Positions 34,516 through 45,791 are shown, counted from the stretch's first letter. The stretch is DNA of 64,000 bases from Dyella jiangningensis (GCA_000632805.1 CP007444.1:1116001-1180000); one strand, 5' to 3'. Made by a program: numbers and translations. Notes: generated by a model not told the origin, from the sequence alone.

Positions 34516-35445
34516 ATGGCCTTCAGCTTGAACGCCAGGACGCGCCTGCTGGTGGTCGCGCCCCATCCCGACGACGAATCGATCGCCACCGGCGAGCTGA
34601 TCCAGCAGGTCCGTCAGTCCGGCGGCGATGTGCGCATCCTGCTCCTCACCAACGGCGACAACAATCCATGGCCGCAACGCTGGATGGAGCGCCGCCTGCG
34701 CATCGGTGCCGACGAGCGCCGGCGTTGGGGCGACCGGCGGCGTACCGAGGTGGGGCAGGCCATGACCCAGCTGGGCGTGGATGCCTCCTCGCTGGAGGCA
34801 CTGGGCTGGCCGGACATGGGCATCACCGCGAGACTGCATGCCGACCTCGAGGCGAGCATCGCCAGTCTCACGGCCTGTCTCGATGCCAGCCAACCCAACC
34901 TCGTGGCGATCCCCGCGCTGGGCGATCACCACCCCGATCACAGCGCGGCCCATGTACTTTTCCGGTTGGCCCTGGATCGATGGCAGGGCAACGCCCCCGA
35001 TCTGCTCGCCTACCTGGTGCATGGCCGTGAAGGGCAGGTGACCGGTCGTGTGAAGCTGGATTCCTCCGTAGGGCTGCACGCCAACAAGCTTGCGGCCTTG
35101 GCGTGTCATCGCAGCCAGATGGCATTGAGCGGCAAGCGCATGCGTCGCCTGGCCGACCGGGCAGAACGCTACCTGCAAGTTCGCGGATCCGAGCCCCGCG
35201 AAGCGGCGCCGGTTCTGCCCTGGCAGCCATCGGCGGCGCTGCAGCCCTGGCTTCACCTGATGCTGGCGGACCGGCAAGGTGCGCGACGTTGGCCGTGGCG
35301 CGAGGCGCCGCTCGCCCGTGACGGGCAGGGGCGCTATGTCCTGCATGCGTTGGGCAATGAAACGACGGGGCCAGTGTTCGCCAAGCTCTACATGAACCTG
35401 CCGTCGCCCTGGATCTTCGACCGCTGGGGCTGGTGCGAGCTGTAA
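34516..35445 (+). CDS. PIG-L family N-acetylglucosamine-type deacetylase
   Basis: Zinc-dependent deacetylase family of 309 residues. The N-terminal VVAPHPDDESIATG supplies His17, Asp19 and Asp20, and LGDHHPDHSAAH (about 135-146) supplies the second metal histidine and catalytic residues. A C-terminal extension (about 230-309) is rich in Trp and Arg. There is no signal peptide or membrane segment, so it is probably cytoplasmic. It is coupled to the membrane glycosyltransferase one base upstream, which suggests joint action on an amino sugar; this is inference. Confidence 0.87.
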   Translation: MAFSLNARTRLLVVAPHPDDESIATGELIQQVRQSGGDVRILLLTNGDNNPWPQRWMERRLRIGADERRRWGDRRRTEVGQAMTQLGVDASSLEALGWPDMGITARLHADLEASIASLTACLDASQPNLVAIPALGDHHPDHSAAHVLFRLALDRWQGNAPDLLAYLVHGREGQVTGRVKLDSSVGLHANKLAALACHRSQMALSGKRMRRLADRAERYLQVRGSEPREAAPVLPWQPSAALQPWLHLMLADRQGARRWPWREAPLARDGQGRYVLHALGNETTGPVFAKLYMNLPSPWIFDRWGWCEL

Positions 35446-35478
35446 GCCACCTTCCATCACATTCCTTCGACGCATCGC

Positions 35479-35508
35479 TTGTGGCTGGGGCGCGCCGGTC
35501 GCTAGGAT
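35479..35508 (+). promoter_or_regulatory. Candidate sigma70 promoter for pilZ
   Basis: TTGTGG, an 18-base spacer and TAGGAT, 48 bases before the pilZ ATG. Confidence 0.45.
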
Positions 35509-35555
35509 GCTCGGCATAAGGGGTGTCGGGCCCATGGTGGTCCGCAGGAGCTGTC

Positions 35556-35912
35556 ATGAATCCGGCCATTGCCGCCCGCCAGGGCATTATTTCGTTGAAG
35601 ATCAAGGACACGGCGGCGCTATACAACGCCTACATGCCCTATCTGAAGAACGGTGGCCTGTTCGCACCCACGGCCCAGCGCTACGCGTTGGGCGACGAAG
35701 TGGTGCTGCTGATCAACCTCACCGACGAAGGCGAGCGCCTGTCGGTGGCGGGCAAGGTGGTCTGGGTCACGCCCGTCGGTGCCCAGGGCAACCGGACCGC
35801 CGGCATCGGCGTCCATTTCAATGAGTCCGCCGATGGTGAAGCGGCCCGCACGCGAATCGAGAACCTGCTGGCGGGCATGACCTCGTCCGAGCGGCCCACG
35901 CTCACCATGTAA
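35556..35912 (+). CDS. pilZ: Type IV pilus assembly protein PilZ
   Basis: Small PilZ-domain protein of 118 residues needed for type IV pilus biogenesis in Pseudomonas and Xanthomonas. It closely follows the Xanthomonas pattern: ARQGIISL, YMPYLKNGGLF, RYALGDEVVLLI, VAGKVVWVTPVGAQGN and GIGVHF. The N-terminal RxxxR and the D/NxSxxG motifs that bind cyclic di-GMP in other PilZ proteins are absent, as in this PilZ subfamily. The ATG at 35556 follows GCAGGAGCTGTC; in-frame codons upstream would add a tail not seen in the family. Confidence 0.93.
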   Translation: MNPAIAARQGIISLKIKDTAALYNAYMPYLKNGGLFAPTAQRYALGDEVVLLINLTDEGERLSVAGKVVWVTPVGAQGNRTAGIGVHFNESADGEAARTRIENLLAGMTSSERPTLTM

Positions 35913-36193
35913 GACCTTGGTCGTAATGGCATGCACCCGCTCGCCGCGAGGCGTTCGAAGGTGCCTGCGAATCGCCTTGCGAATACCCGTCAAGGCTTGT
36001 TGTTGTTAAGCGCGCTGATACAATGTCGCGATTCCCGACTTGAGATCGTGGAAAGTCGGACGCTCGCGGCTGCAAATGCATGTGAACGTGGCACTTAGCC
36101 CATGGCCCTTCGTGGCCTGCCGATTCCGGTTCCGGACCGTTTTTCCCCGACGGTCACTGATGCGCCGATGAAGGCGCGGAGGTACGTTTCACC
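35913..36193 (+). promoter_or_regulatory. pilZ-nuoA spacer
   Basis: A 281-base stretch with no gene that I can recognise. A promoter is predicted at 35997-36024 (separate entry), implying a nuo 5' leader of about 160 bases. The leader includes GACTTGAGATCGTGGAAAGTC (CGACTT/AAGTCG pairing at about 36038-36058), a possible hairpin. No tRNA or terminator is visible. Confidence 0.5.
35997..36024 (+). promoter_or_regulatory. Probable sigma70 promoter of the nuo operon
   Basis: TTGTTG, a 16-base spacer and TACAAT. It is the best -35/-10 pair in the spacer before nuoA. Confidence 0.6.
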
Positions 36194-36550
36194 GTGCTTG
36201 CCGAATATTGGCCCATCCTGCTGTTCATCGGCGTCGCCGCCGGCCTGGGCGTCGTCCTGCTAGCCATTGGCCTGCTGGCCGGACCGCGTCGTCCCGAATC
36301 GGAGAAGCTCTCGCCCTACGAGTGCGGCTTCGAAGCCTTCGAAGACGCCCGCATGCGCTTTGACGTGCGCTATTACCTGCTGGCGATCCTCTTCATCATT
36401 TTCGACCTGGAAATCGCCTTTCTGTTCCCGTGGGCAGTGGTGTTCCAGAAGATCGGCATCATCGCGCTGATTGAAATGGCGACGTTCCTGCTGCTCTTGG
36501 TCATCGGTTTCGCTTACGTGTGGAAGAAGGGAGCACTGGAATGGGAGTGA
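36194..36550 (+). CDS. nuoA: NADH-quinone oxidoreductase subunit A
   Basis: Small membrane subunit of complex I at the junction with the peripheral arm, 118 residues. Three hydrophobic segments (about 5-27, 60-82, 88-108) and the conserved loop [21 protein letters not shown] are visible. The start is GTG at 36194. It overlaps nuoB by ten bases. Confidence 0.96.
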   Translation: MLAEYWPILLFIGVAAGLGVVLLAIGLLAGPRRPESEKLSPYECGFEAFEDARMRFDVRYYLLAILFIIFDLEIAFLFPWAVVFQKIGIIALIEMATFLLLLVIGFAYVWKKGALEWE

Positions 36551-37098
36551 TCTCGTCCCTTGATCGGGTGATGCACAACCCGCAGCCGTTGAACCTGGTG
36601 GACGACATCCTGCGTCCGGCCGAGGACAACCCGATCGTCCAGCGCGGCTTTGCCACCACCAGCGTCGACGCGCTGATGAACTGGGCGCGCACCGGTTCGA
36701 TGTGGCCGATGACCTTCGGTCTCGCCTGCTGCGCCGTGGAAATGATGCACGCCGGCGCCGCGCGCCTGGACCTGGACCGCTACGGCGTGATCTTCCGCCC
36801 GAGTCCGCGCCAGTCCGACGTCATGATCGTGGCCGGCACGCTGGTCAACAAGATGGCTCCGGCGCTGCGCAAGGTCTATGACCAGATGCCCGACCCCAAG
36901 TGGGTCATCTCGATGGGCAGCTGCGCCAACGGCGGCGGTTACTACCACTATTCCTATTCCGTGGTGCGTGGCTGCGACCGCATCGTGCCGGTGGACATCT
37001 ACGTGCCGGGCTGTCCGCCGACGGCCGAAGCGCTGATCCACGGCATCCTGCAGTTGCAGAAGAAGATCCGCCGCACCAACACCATCGCGCGTTCCTGA
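36541..37098 (+). CDS. nuoB: NADH-quinone oxidoreductase subunit B
   Basis: Carries the N2 iron-sulfur cluster that passes electrons to quinone. The 185-residue protein has the ligands Cys63, Cys64 ([11 protein letters not shown]), Cys128 ([10 protein letters not shown]) and Cys158 (YVPGCPPT). The ATG at 36541 lies inside the end of nuoA and gives the family N-terminus. Confidence 0.97.
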   Translation: MGVISSLDRVMHNPQPLNLVDDILRPAEDNPIVQRGFATTSVDALMNWARTGSMWPMTFGLACCAVEMMHAGAARLDLDRYGVIFRPSPRQSDVMIVAGTLVNKMAPALRKVYDQMPDPKWVISMGSCANGGGYYHYSYSVVRGCDRIVPVDIYVPGCPPTAEALIHGILQLQKKIRRTNTIARS

Positions 37099-37116
37099 CA
37101 AAGGCGCAGCTGAGCC

Positions 37117-37845
37117 ATGACTGATACACCGATCAACTCGCTGGCCGAGCGCCTTTCCGCGCGATTCGGCGACACGCTGAAGATCAGCGTCGTGCGCAAC
37201 GAAGTCACCGCCGAAGTGGCCGCCGCCGACCTGCTCGCTGTGGCCACCGCGCTGCGCGACGAGGCACCGTTCCGCTTCGGCGTGCCGATCGACGTGTGTG
37301 GCGTCGACTACCTGGGTTACGGCCAGACCGAGTGGGACACCGAAACCGTCTCCGGCACCGGCTTCTCGCGTGGCGTGGAAGGCGAGGCCATGGGCCGCTT
37401 CAAGTGGTCCGACCGCCCACGTCCCGAAATGCAGAAGCGTCGTTTCGCCTCGATCGTGCACCTGCTGTCGCTGGAGAACAACCAGCGCCTGCGCCTGCGC
37501 GTGTTCGGCGAAGACGACACCCTGCCGGTCGTCCCTTCGCTCACCGGCATCTGGCCGGGCGTGAACTGGTTCGAGCGCGAGTCGTTCGACCTGTTCGGCA
37601 TCGTCTACGAAGGCCATCCGGACCTGCGCCGCATCCTCACCGACTACGGCTTCGTCGGCCATCCGTTCCGCAAGGACTTCCCGCTGATCGGCAACGTCGA
37701 AGTGCGCTACGACCCCGAGCAGAAGCGCGTGGTGTACGAACCCGTGTCGATCGAACCGCGCGTGCTGGTGCCGCGCGTCATCCGTGACGACGCCGACCTG
37801 CTGCAGGCCAAGGCCGAGGCGGCCGACAACTGGCGGAACAACTGA
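37117..37845 (+). CDS. nuoC: NADH-quinone oxidoreductase subunit C
   Basis: Peripheral arm subunit of 242 residues, the 30-kDa type. [24 protein letters not shown] and the [10 protein letters not shown] end of the motif are diagnostic. It is a separate gene here, not fused to nuoD as in E. coli. nuoD begins two bases after its stop. Confidence 0.96.
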   Translation: MTDTPINSLAERLSARFGDTLKISVVRNEVTAEVAAADLLAVATALRDEAPFRFGVPIDVCGVDYLGYGQTEWDTETVSGTGFSRGVEGEAMGRFKWSDRPRPEMQKRRFASIVHLLSLENNQRLRLRVFGEDDTLPVVPSLTGIWPGVNWFERESFDLFGIVYEGHPDLRRILTDYGFVGHPFRKDFPLIGNVEVRYDPEQKRVVYEPVSIEPRVLVPRVIRDDADLLQAKAEAADNWRNN

Positions 37846-37847
37846 TC

Positions 37848-39101
37848 ATGCAAGAGATCCGCAACTACACGATGAACTTCGGCCCGCAGCATCCCGCTGC
37901 GCACGGCGTGCTGCGCCTGGTGCTGGAGATGGACGGCGAAACCATCGTCCGCGCCGACCCACACGTGGGCCTGCTTCACCGCGGTACCGAAAAGCTCGCC
38001 GAGTCCAAGCCGTTCAACCAGTCGATCGGCTACATGGATCGTCTCGACTACGTGTCGATGATGTGCAACGAGCACGCCTACGTGCGCGCCATCGAAACCC
38101 TGCTGGGTATCGAGGCGCCGGAGCGTGCGCAGTACATCCGCACCATGTTCGACGAGATCACCCGCATCCTTAACCACCTGATGTGGATTGGCTCCAACGC
38201 GCTCGACCTGGGTGCGATGGCCGTGTTCCTTTACGCGTTCCGCGAGCGCGAGGAACTGATGGACGTCTATGAGGCGGTGTCGGGCGCGCGCATGCACGCG
38301 ACCTACTATCGTCCGGGCGGCGTCTACCGCGACCTGCCGGAGCGCATGTCGCAGTATCGCGAGTCGCCCTGGCACAAGGGCAAGGACCTCAAGCGCCTCA
38401 ACAGCTGGCGCGAAGGTTCCATGCTCGACTTCATCGAGGCGTTCGCCGCCGACTTCCCGTCGAAGGTGGACGAGTACGAAGAGCTGCTCACCAACAACCG
38501 CATCTGGAAGCAGCGCACCGTCGGCATCGGCGTGATCTCGCCGGAACAGGCCCAGGCCTGGGGCCTGACCGGCGTGATGCTGCGCGGCTCGGGCATCGAG
38601 TGGGACCTGCGCAAGAAGCAGCCGTACGCCAAGTACGCCGAGATGGATTTCGACATCCCGGTGGCCTCGGGTGGCGACTGCTACGACCGTTACCTGGTGC
38701 GCGTCGAAGAGATGCGCCAGTCCAACCGCATCATCCAGCAGTGCGTGAAGTGGCTGAAGGCCAACCCTGGCCCGGTCATCGTCCAGAACTTCAAGGTCGC
38801 GCCGCCCAAGCGCGAAGACATGAAGGAGGACATGGAAGCGCTGATCCACCACTTCAAGCTCTTCACGGAAGGCTATGGCGTGCCCGCGGGCGAGACCTAC
38901 GCCGCCGTCGAAGCGCCGAAGGGCGAGTTCGGCTGCTACCTGGTCTCCGACGGCGCGAACAAGCCGTTCCGCGTGCACCTGCGCGCGCCGGGCTTCGCCC
39001 ACCTGTCCTCGATGGACGCCTTCGTTCGCGGCCACATGCTGGCCGACGTCGTGGCGATGATCGGTACCTATGACCTCGTGTTCGGCGAAGTCGATCGCTG
39101 A
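37848..39101 (+). CDS. nuoD: NADH-quinone oxidoreductase subunit D
   Basis: 49-kDa type subunit that forms the quinone pocket with NuoB, 417 residues. The start region [22 protein letters not shown] and [10 protein letters not shown] are hallmarks. The late segment FGCYLVSDG and the R-x-P-F-R-like [12 protein letters not shown] are retained. It has the normal length. Confidence 0.97.
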   Translation: MQEIRNYTMNFGPQHPAAHGVLRLVLEMDGETIVRADPHVGLLHRGTEKLAESKPFNQSIGYMDRLDYVSMMCNEHAYVRAIETLLGIEAPERAQYIRTMFDEITRILNHLMWIGSNALDLGAMAVFLYAFREREELMDVYEAVSGARMHATYYRPGGVYRDLPERMSQYRESPWHKGKDLKRLNSWREGSMLDFIEAFAADFPSKVDEYEELLTNNRIWKQRTVGIGVISPEQAQAWGLTGVMLRGSGIEWDLRKKQPYAKYAEMDFDIPVASGGDCYDRYLVRVEEMRQSNRIIQQCVKWLKANPGPVIVQNFKVAPPKREDMKEDMEALIHHFKLFTEGYGVPAGETYAAVEAPKGEFGCYLVSDGANKPFRVHLRAPGFAHLSSMDAFVRGHMLADVVAMIGTYDLVFGEVDR

Positions 39102-39119
39102 GCCCGGAGGAAAGCACAC

Positions 39120-39647
39120 ATGAAAGCCACCGGAAATTACGAGCAGGTCAAGAACGTCGACCCGCTCGTCGTACTCAACGAACACACTCGTCATCACATC
39201 GAGGAGTGGGTTGCCCGTTTCCCGCCCGACCGCAAGCGTTCGGCGCTGATCCAGGCGCTGTTTGCCGCGCAGGAACAGAACCACGGGTTCCTCACCGATG
39301 AGCTGATCACGGCGGTCGCCAAGTACCTCGAACTGCCCGCGGTGTGGGCCTACGAGGTCGCCAGCTTCTACTCGATGCTCGAGACCAAGCCGGTGGGCCG
39401 CAACAACGTCGCCATCTGCACCAACATTTCCTGCTGGCTCAACGGCGCCGAGGAACTGGTGGCGCACGCCGAGAAGAAGCTGGGCATCAAGCTCGGTGAA
39501 AGCACCGCCGATGGCCGCGTGTATCTGAAGCGCGAAGAAGAATGCATCGCCGCTTGCGCCAGTGCGCCGGCGATGACCGTCAATGGTCACTACCACGAGC
39601 GTCTGTCGATCCAGAAGATCGACGAGATCCTCGACGGTCTCAAGTAA
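39120..39647 (+). CDS. nuoE: NADH-quinone oxidoreductase subunit E
   Basis: Thioredoxin-fold subunit with the N1a 2Fe-2S cluster, 175 residues. Ligands Cys100 and Cys105 (AICTNISCWL) and Cys142 and Cys146 (EECIAACASAP) are in place. It pairs with NuoF in the NADH-oxidising tip. Confidence 0.96.
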   Translation: MKATGNYEQVKNVDPLVVLNEHTRHHIEEWVARFPPDRKRSALIQALFAAQEQNHGFLTDELITAVAKYLELPAVWAYEVASFYSMLETKPVGRNNVAICTNISCWLNGAEELVAHAEKKLGIKLGESTADGRVYLKREEECIAACASAPAMTVNGHYHERLSIQKIDEILDGLK

Positions 39648-39659
39648 GGGCAGGGCGCA

Positions 39660-40970
39660 ATGGCTTACGGACCCGCACCCCAGGAACACCAGGTCGTCTA
39701 TACCACGCTGCATTTCGACAAGCCGTGGGCGATGGACAGCTATACCCAGGTCGGTGGTTATGAAGCGTGGAAGAAGATCCTCGCCGAAAAGCCCGATCCG
39801 AACGCTCTGATCGAAGAGATCAAGAAGAGCAACCTGCGCGGCCGCGGCGGCGCAGGCTTCCCGACCGGCCTGAAGTGGTCCTTCATGCCCAAGGGCGACA
39901 TGCAGAAGTACATCCTCTGCAACTCGGACGAATCCGAGCCGGGCACCTGCAAGGACCGCGACATCCTGCGCTTCAACCCGCATGCGGTGATCGAAGGCAT
40001 GGCGATCGCGTGCTACTGCACGGGCTCGACCGTCGCCTACAACTACCTGCGTGGCGAGTTCCATCACGAGCCGTTCGAGCATTTCGAAGAGGCGCTGAAG
40101 GAAGCCTACGCGGCGGGCCTGCTGGGCAAGAACATCCAGGGCACCGGCCTCAACGTGGACATCTATGGCGCACTTGGCGCCGGCGCTTACATCTGCGGCG
40201 AAGAAACCGCGCTGATGGAATCGCTTGAAGGCAAGAAGGGCCAGCCGCGCTTCAAGCCGCCGTTCCCGGCCAACTTCGGCCTGTACGGCAAGCCCAGCAC
40301 CATCAACAACACTGAAACCTACGCCTCGGTGCCGGCCATCCTGCGCAAGGGCGCGGACTGGTTCCTGGCGCAGAGCAAGACCAAGAACGGTGGTCCGAAG
40401 ATCTTCTCGGTCTCCGGTTGCGTGCAGAAGGGCGGCAACTTCGAAGTGCCGCTGGGCACCACCTTCGACGAGTTGCTGGAAATGGCCGGTGGCCTGCGTC
40501 CGGGCCGTACGCTGAAGGGCGCGATCCCGGGCGGCGTGTCGATGCCGGTGCTTCGCGCCGAGCAGCTGAAGGGCCTGCCGTTCGACTACGACACCCTGCG
40601 CGACCTCAAGACGGGCCTCGGCTCGGGCGCCATCGTGGTGCTCGACGACACCGTCTGCACGGTCCGCTTCACCCGTCGCATCTCGCAGTTCTTCCACAAG
40701 GAATCCTGCGGCCAGTGCACCCCGTGCCGCGAGGGCACCGGCTGGATGCACCGCGTGCTGGATCGCATCGTGGAAGGCAAGGGCACGATGGACGACCTGC
40801 ATCGCCTGAAGGCCATTGCCGGCCAGATCGAAGGCCACACCATCTGCGCGTTCGGCGAAGCCGCCGCGTGGCCGGTTCAGGGCTTCCTGCGCCAGTTCTG
40901 GGATGAATTCGAGTACTACATCGTCAACGGTCGCTCCATCGTCGACGACAAGCTTGGAGCCGCCGCATGA
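39660..40970 (+). CDS. nuoF: NADH-quinone oxidoreductase subunit F
   Basis: NADH- and FMN-binding subunit, 436 residues. The glycine-rich [15 protein letters not shown] and later [17 protein letters not shown] motifs bind NADH and FMN. The N3 4Fe-4S ligands are Cys350, Cys353, Cys356 ([13 protein letters not shown]) and Cys396 ([10 protein letters not shown]). The stop overlaps the nuoG ATG. Confidence 0.97.
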   Translation: MAYGPAPQEHQVVYTTLHFDKPWAMDSYTQVGGYEAWKKILAEKPDPNALIEEIKKSNLRGRGGAGFPTGLKWSFMPKGDMQKYILCNSDESEPGTCKDRDILRFNPHAVIEGMAIACYCTGSTVAYNYLRGEFHHEPFEHFEEALKEAYAAGLLGKNIQGTGLNVDIYGALGAGAYICGEETALMESLEGKKGQPRFKPPFPANFGLYGKPSTINNTETYASVPAILRKGADWFLAQSKTKNGGPKIFSVSGCVQKGGNFEVPLGTTFDELLEMAGGLRPGRTLKGAIPGGVSMPVLRAEQLKGLPFDYDTLRDLKTGLGSGAIVVLDDTVCTVRFTRRISQFFHKESCGQCTPCREGTGWMHRVLDRIVEGKGTMDDLHRLKAIAGQIEGHTICAFGEAAAWPVQGFLRQFWDEFEYYIVNGRSIVDDKLGAAA

Positions 40971-43288
40971 GTGCGCAGCCCGCTACGCCAAATCTCGACC
41001 TCGTGAACATCGAGGTCGATGGCAAGCCCACGCAGATCCGCAAGGGCGCCATGATCATCGAAGCGGCCGACGCCATTGGCGTGTCGATTCCGCGCTTCTG
41101 CTATCACCGCAAGCTCCCGATCGCCGCCAACTGCCGCATGTGCCTGGTGGAAGTGGAGATGGGCGGCAAGCCCATGCCCAAGCCGCAGCCGGCGTGCGCC
41201 ACTCCGGTGGCCGAAGGCATGAAGGTGAAGACCCGCACTGACGTCGCCCTGAAGTATCAGAAGGACGTCATGGAGTTCCTGCTGATCAACCACCCGCTGG
41301 ATTGCCCGATCTGCGATCAGGGCGGCGAGTGCGAACTGCAGGACGTCGCGCTGGGCTACGGCCGCAGCGTGTCGCGCTTCACCGAGCGCAAGCGCACCAT
41401 CGCGGACGAAAATCTCGGCCCGCTGGTCGCCACCGAGATGACCCGCTGCATCCAGTGCACGCGCTGCGTGCGCTTCACCAGCGAAATCGCCGGCACGTAC
41501 GAACTCGGCGGCATGAGTCGCGGCGACAACCTGCAGATCGGCACCTACATCGGCAAGACCATCGAGACGGAACTGTCGGGCAATATCATCGACGTCTGCC
41601 CGGTCGGCGCGTTGACCAACAAGCCGTTCCAATACCAGGCGCGCGCCTGGGAACTGATCGCCAAGCCGTCCGTCGCCTATCACGATGCGCTCGGTTCCAA
41701 CCTGTGGCTGCACACGCGCCGCGGTGAGGTGCTGCGCACGGTGCCGCGTGACAACGAATCGATCAACGAGTGCTGGCTGTCCGACCGCGACCGCTACAGC
41801 CACCAGGGTCTGTACGCCGCCGATCGCGTGATCGCGCCGCAGGTGAAGCGCAACGGCCAGTGGCAGACGACGACTTGGGAAGACGCACTCGGCGCGGCCG
41901 TGGAATCGCTGAAGGCGGTGCCGGGCAGCGAGCTGGGCGTGCTGGTCCATCCGGCCACCACCAGCGAGGAAGGCGACCTGCTGGTGCGCCTGGCCCGTGG
42001 CCTGGGCAGCGCCCATGTCGATCATCGCCTGCGTCAGCTCGACTTCGCCGATAACGCCGCTGCCGTGGCGTTCGCCAAGCCGGTGGCCGAGTTGGACAAG
42101 GTGAAGGCGGCGCTGCTGGTCGGCTCGGACCTGCGCCATGAAATGCCGCTACTCAACCACCGCATCCACCAGGCGGTGAAGAAGGGCGCCAAGGTCTACG
42201 CCGTCAACCCGGCGAGCTTCAACTTCAACTACAAGCTGGCTGGCGAAGCCATCGTGGCGCCGCAGGCGCTGGTCGATGCGCTGCTATCGCTGGCCAAGGC
42301 GGCCGTCGAGGGTGGTGCGAGCGCACCGTCCGCGCTGGCTGCCGCCATCAACGGTGCGTCGTCCGATCAGGGCGACAAGGACGCCATTGCCGCGATGAAG
42401 AGCGGCAGCGCCGTGGTCATCCTCGGCGAGGCGGCCGTCACCCATCCGCAGGCTTCGTGGCTGCGTGCCGTGGCCCGCTTCATCGCCGAAGCCACCGGTG
42501 CGGGCTACAACGAGCTGCCGGTCGGTGCGAATGCGGTGGGCTTGGCCAAGGTCGGCGTGCTGCCGGGCAACGGCGGGCTCGACGCTCAGGCCATGCTGGC
42601 CCAGCCGCGCAAGGGCTACGTGCTGTACGGCGTCGAGCCTCAGGACGTGGCCGATGGCGCTGCACTCGTCAAGGCACTCAAGGGCGCCCAGCAGGTCGTC
42701 GCGTTCTCCGCTTATGCCAGCCCCGCGCTGCGTGAAGTAGCGAACGTGATCCTGCCGATCGCATTGCTGCCTGAAATCGACGGCACCCTGGTGAACGTCG
42801 ATGGCCTGGCACAGAGCGTGGTTGCCGGTTCGAAGGCACCGGGCGAAGCGCGTCCGGGCTGGAAGGTGTTGCGTGCTTTGGGCGGCTTGCTCAAGGTCGC
42901 AGGCTTCGAGTTCGACGATCTGGCCGGCCTGCGCGAAGGTATCGCCGATCGCAGCCACCAGCCGCGCACCGAACTGGCTTCGCGTCCCGCGGCTGCGGGC
43001 CTGACCCGTCTCGCCACCTGGCCGATCTACCGCACCGACGCGGTGCTTCGCCGAGCCACGGCACTGAGCAAGCATCCGCTGAATCGGGCGCCTGCCGTGC
43101 GCGTGAATGCCGAAGAGGCGCAGCGCCAGGGTTTGGGCGAGGGCGCCGCGATCCGCATCGCCGATGCGGTGCTGCCGCTGGTCATCGATGCAAGCGTGCC
43201 CGATGGCGCCGCCTGGATCGAAGCCGCACATGACGACACTGTCACGCTGCCGCCGTACGGCGCGGCCCTCACCCTGAGCAAGGCGTAA
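40967..43288 (+). CDS. nuoG: NADH-quinone oxidoreductase subunit G
   Basis: Largest peripheral-arm subunit, 773 residues. The N-terminal ferredoxin-like domain (about 1-90) has cysteines in [19 protein letters not shown] and PACATPV for N1b. A His/Cys cluster segment [15 protein letters not shown] serves N5, and [12 protein letters not shown] with a late Cys in [12 protein letters not shown] serves N4. The rest is a molybdopterin-oxidoreductase-like domain without cofactor. The C-terminal half is more divergent, as usual. Confidence 0.95.
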   Translation: MSAQPATPNLDLVNIEVDGKPTQIRKGAMIIEAADAIGVSIPRFCYHRKLPIAANCRMCLVEVEMGGKPMPKPQPACATPVAEGMKVKTRTDVALKYQKDVMEFLLINHPLDCPICDQGGECELQDVALGYGRSVSRFTERKRTIADENLGPLVATEMTRCIQCTRCVRFTSEIAGTYELGGMSRGDNLQIGTYIGKTIETELSGNIIDVCPVGALTNKPFQYQARAWELIAKPSVAYHDALGSNLWLHTRRGEVLRTVPRDNESINECWLSDRDRYSHQGLYAADRVIAPQVKRNGQWQTTTWEDALGAAVESLKAVPGSELGVLVHPATTSEEGDLLVRLARGLGSAHVDHRLRQLDFADNAAAVAFAKPVAELDKVKAALLVGSDLRHEMPLLNHRIHQAVKKGAKVYAVNPASFNFNYKLAGEAIVAPQALVDALLSLAKAAVEGGASAPSALAAAINGASSDQGDKDAIAAMKSGSAVVILGEAAVTHPQASWLRAVARFIAEATGAGYNELPVGANAVGLAKVGVLPGNGGLDAQAMLAQPRKGYVLYGVEPQDVADGAALVKALKGAQQVVAFSAYASPALREVANVILPIALLPEIDGTLVNVDGLAQSVVAGSKAPGEARPGWKVLRALGGLLKVAGFEFDDLAGLREGIADRSHQPRTELASRPAAAGLTRLATWPIYRTDAVLRRATALSKHPLNRAPAVRVNAEEAQRQGLGEGAAIRIADAVLPLVIDASVPDGAAWIEAAHDDTVTLPPYGAALTLSKA

Positions 43289-43292
43289 GCAC

Positions 43293-44321
43293 ATGGGCGA
43301 ACAGATCCTCAACCAGATCATCTGGCCAATCGTCTACATCCTGTGCATCGTCCTGCCGCTGGTGATCGCGGTCGCGATGTACGTGTGGTGGGAGCGCAAG
43401 GTCATCGGCTGGATGCACGTGCGCATGGGGCCCAACAAGATTGGTCCCTTCGGCCTGCTGCAGGCCTTCGCCGACGTGGTCAAGCTGCTGCTGAAGGAAG
43501 TGATCCTTCCGACCAGTGCGAACAAGGTGCTTTATTACCTGGCGCCGATGATCGCACTTGTTCCCGCGCTGGCCGCGTGGGCGGTGATTCCGTTCAACGA
43601 CAAGATGGTGCTGGCCAACGTCAATGCCGGCCTGCTGTACCTGCTGGCGATGACCTCGCTTGGCGTGTACGGCATCATCCTCGCCGGCTGGGCGTCCAAC
43701 TCGCGTTACGCGCTGTTGGGTGCCATGCGCTCGGCGGCGCAGGTCATTTCGTACGAATTGGCCATGGGCCTGTGCCTGGTGTGCGTACTGGTGCTGGCAG
43801 GTTCGTTGAACCTCACCGACATCGTGCATGCGCAGGCTGGTTCGAAGGGCATCTTCGAGTGGTTCATGTGGCCGCTGCTGCCGGTCTTCATCATCTACTT
43901 CATCTCGGGCGTGGCCGAAACCAATCGCGCACCGTTCGACGTGGCGGAAGGTGAATCGGAAATCGTCGCCGGCTTCCACGTGGAATATTCCGGCTCGGCG
44001 TTCGCGCTGTTCTTCCTGGCCGAATACGCCAACATGATCCTGGTGAGCTTCCTGGCTCCGATCCTGTTCATGGGCGGCTGGCTGTCGCCGTTCCCCGCTT
44101 CGTGGGGCTTGCTGGGGCACGACAGCATCCTGTGGCTGTTCGCCAAGGTGTTCTTCTTTGCGTTCCTCTTCCTGTGGTTCCGCGCCAGCTTCCCGCGTTA
44201 CCGCTATGACCAGATCATGCGTCTGGGCTGGAAGGTATTCATCCCCATCACCATCGTCTGGGTCCTCGTCGCCGGCTGCATGAAGTACTTCGGCTGGGTC
44301 ACCGTCGGCACGGGAGGCTGA
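43293..44321 (+). CDS. nuoH: NADH-quinone oxidoreductase subunit H
   Basis: Membrane subunit adjoining the quinone tunnel, 342 residues and about eight helices. Conserved loops include [20 protein letters not shown] and [25 protein letters not shown], both split here across the two quinone-site loops. [18 protein letters not shown] near the end is also diagnostic. Confidence 0.97.
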   Translation: MGEQILNQIIWPIVYILCIVLPLVIAVAMYVWWERKVIGWMHVRMGPNKIGPFGLLQAFADVVKLLLKEVILPTSANKVLYYLAPMIALVPALAAWAVIPFNDKMVLANVNAGLLYLLAMTSLGVYGIILAGWASNSRYALLGAMRSAAQVISYELAMGLCLVCVLVLAGSLNLTDIVHAQAGSKGIFEWFMWPLLPVFIIYFISGVAETNRAPFDVAEGESEIVAGFHVEYSGSAFALFFLAEYANMILVSFLAPILFMGGWLSPFPASWGLLGHDSILWLFAKVFFFAFLFLWFRASFPRYRYDQIMRLGWKVFIPITIVWVLVAGCMKYFGWVTVGTGG

Positions 44322-44329
44322 AGAAAACC

Positions 44330-44821
44330 ATGTCCCGCGTTACTCACTATTTCAAGAGCCTGCTGCTCATCGAGCTGTTCAAGGGCATGGCGCTGACCAT
44401 GCGCTACATGTTCAGCCCGAAGTACACGATGCGCTACCCGATGGAGCACATCCCCAAGTCCAACCGCTTCCGCGGCCTGCATGCGCTTCGCCGTTACGCC
44501 AACGGTGAAGAGCGCTGCATCGCGTGCAAGCTGTGCGAGGCGGTGTGCCCGGCCTTGGCCATCACCATCGACTCGGCCCCGCGCGAGAGCGACGGCCAGC
44601 GCCGCACCACGCGCTACGACATCGACCTATTCAAGTGCATCTTCTGCGGCTTCTGCGAAGAGAGCTGCCCCGTCGACTCGATCGTCGAGACGCATATCCA
44701 TGAATACCACTTCGAGCAGCGTGGCGAGAACGTGGTGACCAAGCCGCAGCTGCTGGCCATCGGTGACCGCTTCGAAGCGGACATCGCCGCGGCCCGCGCT
44801 CAAGACGCCGCGTACCGCTGA
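44330..44821 (+). CDS. nuoI: NADH-quinone oxidoreductase subunit I
   Basis: Ferredoxin-like subunit with clusters N6a and N6b, 163 residues. Ligands are Cys63, 66, 69, 73 ([12 protein letters not shown]) and Cys103, 106, 109, 113 ([12 protein letters not shown]). An N-terminal amphipathic helix (about 10-28) anchors it to the membrane arm. Confidence 0.97.
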   Translation: MSRVTHYFKSLLLIELFKGMALTMRYMFSPKYTMRYPMEHIPKSNRFRGLHALRRYANGEERCIACKLCEAVCPALAITIDSAPRESDGQRRTTRYDIDLFKCIFCGFCEESCPVDSIVETHIHEYHFEQRGENVVTKPQLLAIGDRFEADIAAARAQDAAYR

Positions 44822-44835
44822 GGAGCAGGGACATC

Positions 44836-45489
44836 ATGATCGATCCTCAAATGTTCCAACTCGTCTGCTTCTACGCGTTCGCGGCGGTGACGGTGATCGC
44901 CGCGCTGGGCGTGATCACGCTGCGCAACACGGTGCATGCCGTGCTGTCGCTGGTGCTGACCTTCTTCAGCACCGCCTGCATCTGGCTGCTGGCCGAGGCG
45001 GAGTTCCTCGCCATCGCCCTGATCGTGGTCTACGTGGGCGCGGTGATGGTGCTGTTCCTGTTCGTGGTGATGATGCTCGACATCAACCAGGAACGGGTGC
45101 GCGAAGGCTTCATCAAGTACCTGCCGGTAGGCATCATCGTGGCCTTGGTCATGCTGGGCGAGATGCTGGGGCTGATCGGCGTGCGCGCCATGCACCAGGC
45201 GGTCATGGGCGCCGACCCGGCCGCAGCCGTCGGTATGTCCAACACCGAGTGGCTCGGCCACGCGCTGTACACCCAGTTCCTGCTGCCGTTCGAGATTGCC
45301 GCGTTGATCCTCACTGTCGGCGTCGTCGCTGCCGTGGTGCTCACCCTGCGCCATCGCACTGGTGTTCGTCACCAGCAGGCCTCGCAGCAGGTTCGCGTCA
45401 AGGCAGCCAGCCGCATCCGCGTGGTGAAGATGGCGGCCGAAGTGCCCGCCGCGCCGCAGGCAGAACCGGGCAAGGAGACCACCCCATGA
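44836..45489 (+). CDS. nuoJ: NADH-quinone oxidoreductase subunit J
   Basis: Membrane subunit, 217 residues, with five hydrophobic segments (first about 8-25) including [18 protein letters not shown]. The C-terminal about 40 residues are a basic then Ala/Pro-rich cytoplasmic tail. The ribosome site GAGGAGCAGGG is strong. The stop overlaps the nuoK ATG by four bases. Confidence 0.95.
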   Translation: MIDPQMFQLVCFYAFAAVTVIAALGVITLRNTVHAVLSLVLTFFSTACIWLLAEAEFLAIALIVVYVGAVMVLFLFVVMMLDINQERVREGFIKYLPVGIIVALVMLGEMLGLIGVRAMHQAVMGADPAAAVGMSNTEWLGHALYTQFLLPFEIAALILTVGVVAAVVLTLRHRTGVRHQQASQQVRVKAASRIRVVKMAAEVPAAPQAEPGKETTP

Positions 45490-45791
45490 TCACGCTCGCC
45501 CATTTCATCGTGCTCGGCGCAGTGCTCTTCAGCATCGCCCTGGCCAGTCTCTTCATCAATCGCAAGAACGTGATCGTGCTGCTGATGTCGATCGAGCTCA
45601 TGCTGCTCGCCGTCAACATCAACTTCGTGGCGTTCTCCCGTTTCCTGGGAGACGTGGCAGGGCAGGTGTTCGTGTTCTTCATCCTGACCGTGGCCGCGGC
45701 GGAAACCGCCATCGGCCTGGCTATCCTGGTCCTGCTGTTCCGCAACCGCAGCACCATCAATGTCGCCGAAATCGACAGCATGAAGGGCTGA
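45486..45791 (+). CDS. nuoK: NADH-quinone oxidoreductase subunit K
   Basis: Small membrane subunit of 101 residues with three helices, the MrpC-like part of the proton path. The conserved glutamates lie in [17 protein letters not shown] and [12 protein letters not shown]. The ATG at 45486 overlaps the end of nuoJ (ATGA). Confidence 0.96.
   Translation: MITLAHFIVLGAVLFSIALASLFINRKNVIVLLMSIELMLLAVNINFVAFSRFLGDVAGQVFVFFILTVAAAETAIGLAILVLLFRNRSTINVAEIDSMKG

Noticed and set aside
32889..35445. The glycosyltransferase and deacetylase pair as a recent mobile island
   Set aside because: No transposase, integrase, tRNA or direct repeats flank it, and base composition looks like the neighbours by eye.
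37707..40838. A minus-strand open frame of over 1000 codons opposite nuoC-nuoF
   Set aside because: It lies exactly antisense to conserved complex I genes, has a His/Ala/Arg/Val-rich composition expected from GC-rich codon bias, and shows no family motif.
41302..41727. Alternative plus-frame coding region inside nuoG
   Set aside because: Arg/His-rich shadow frame within the conserved iron-sulfur domain of NuoG.
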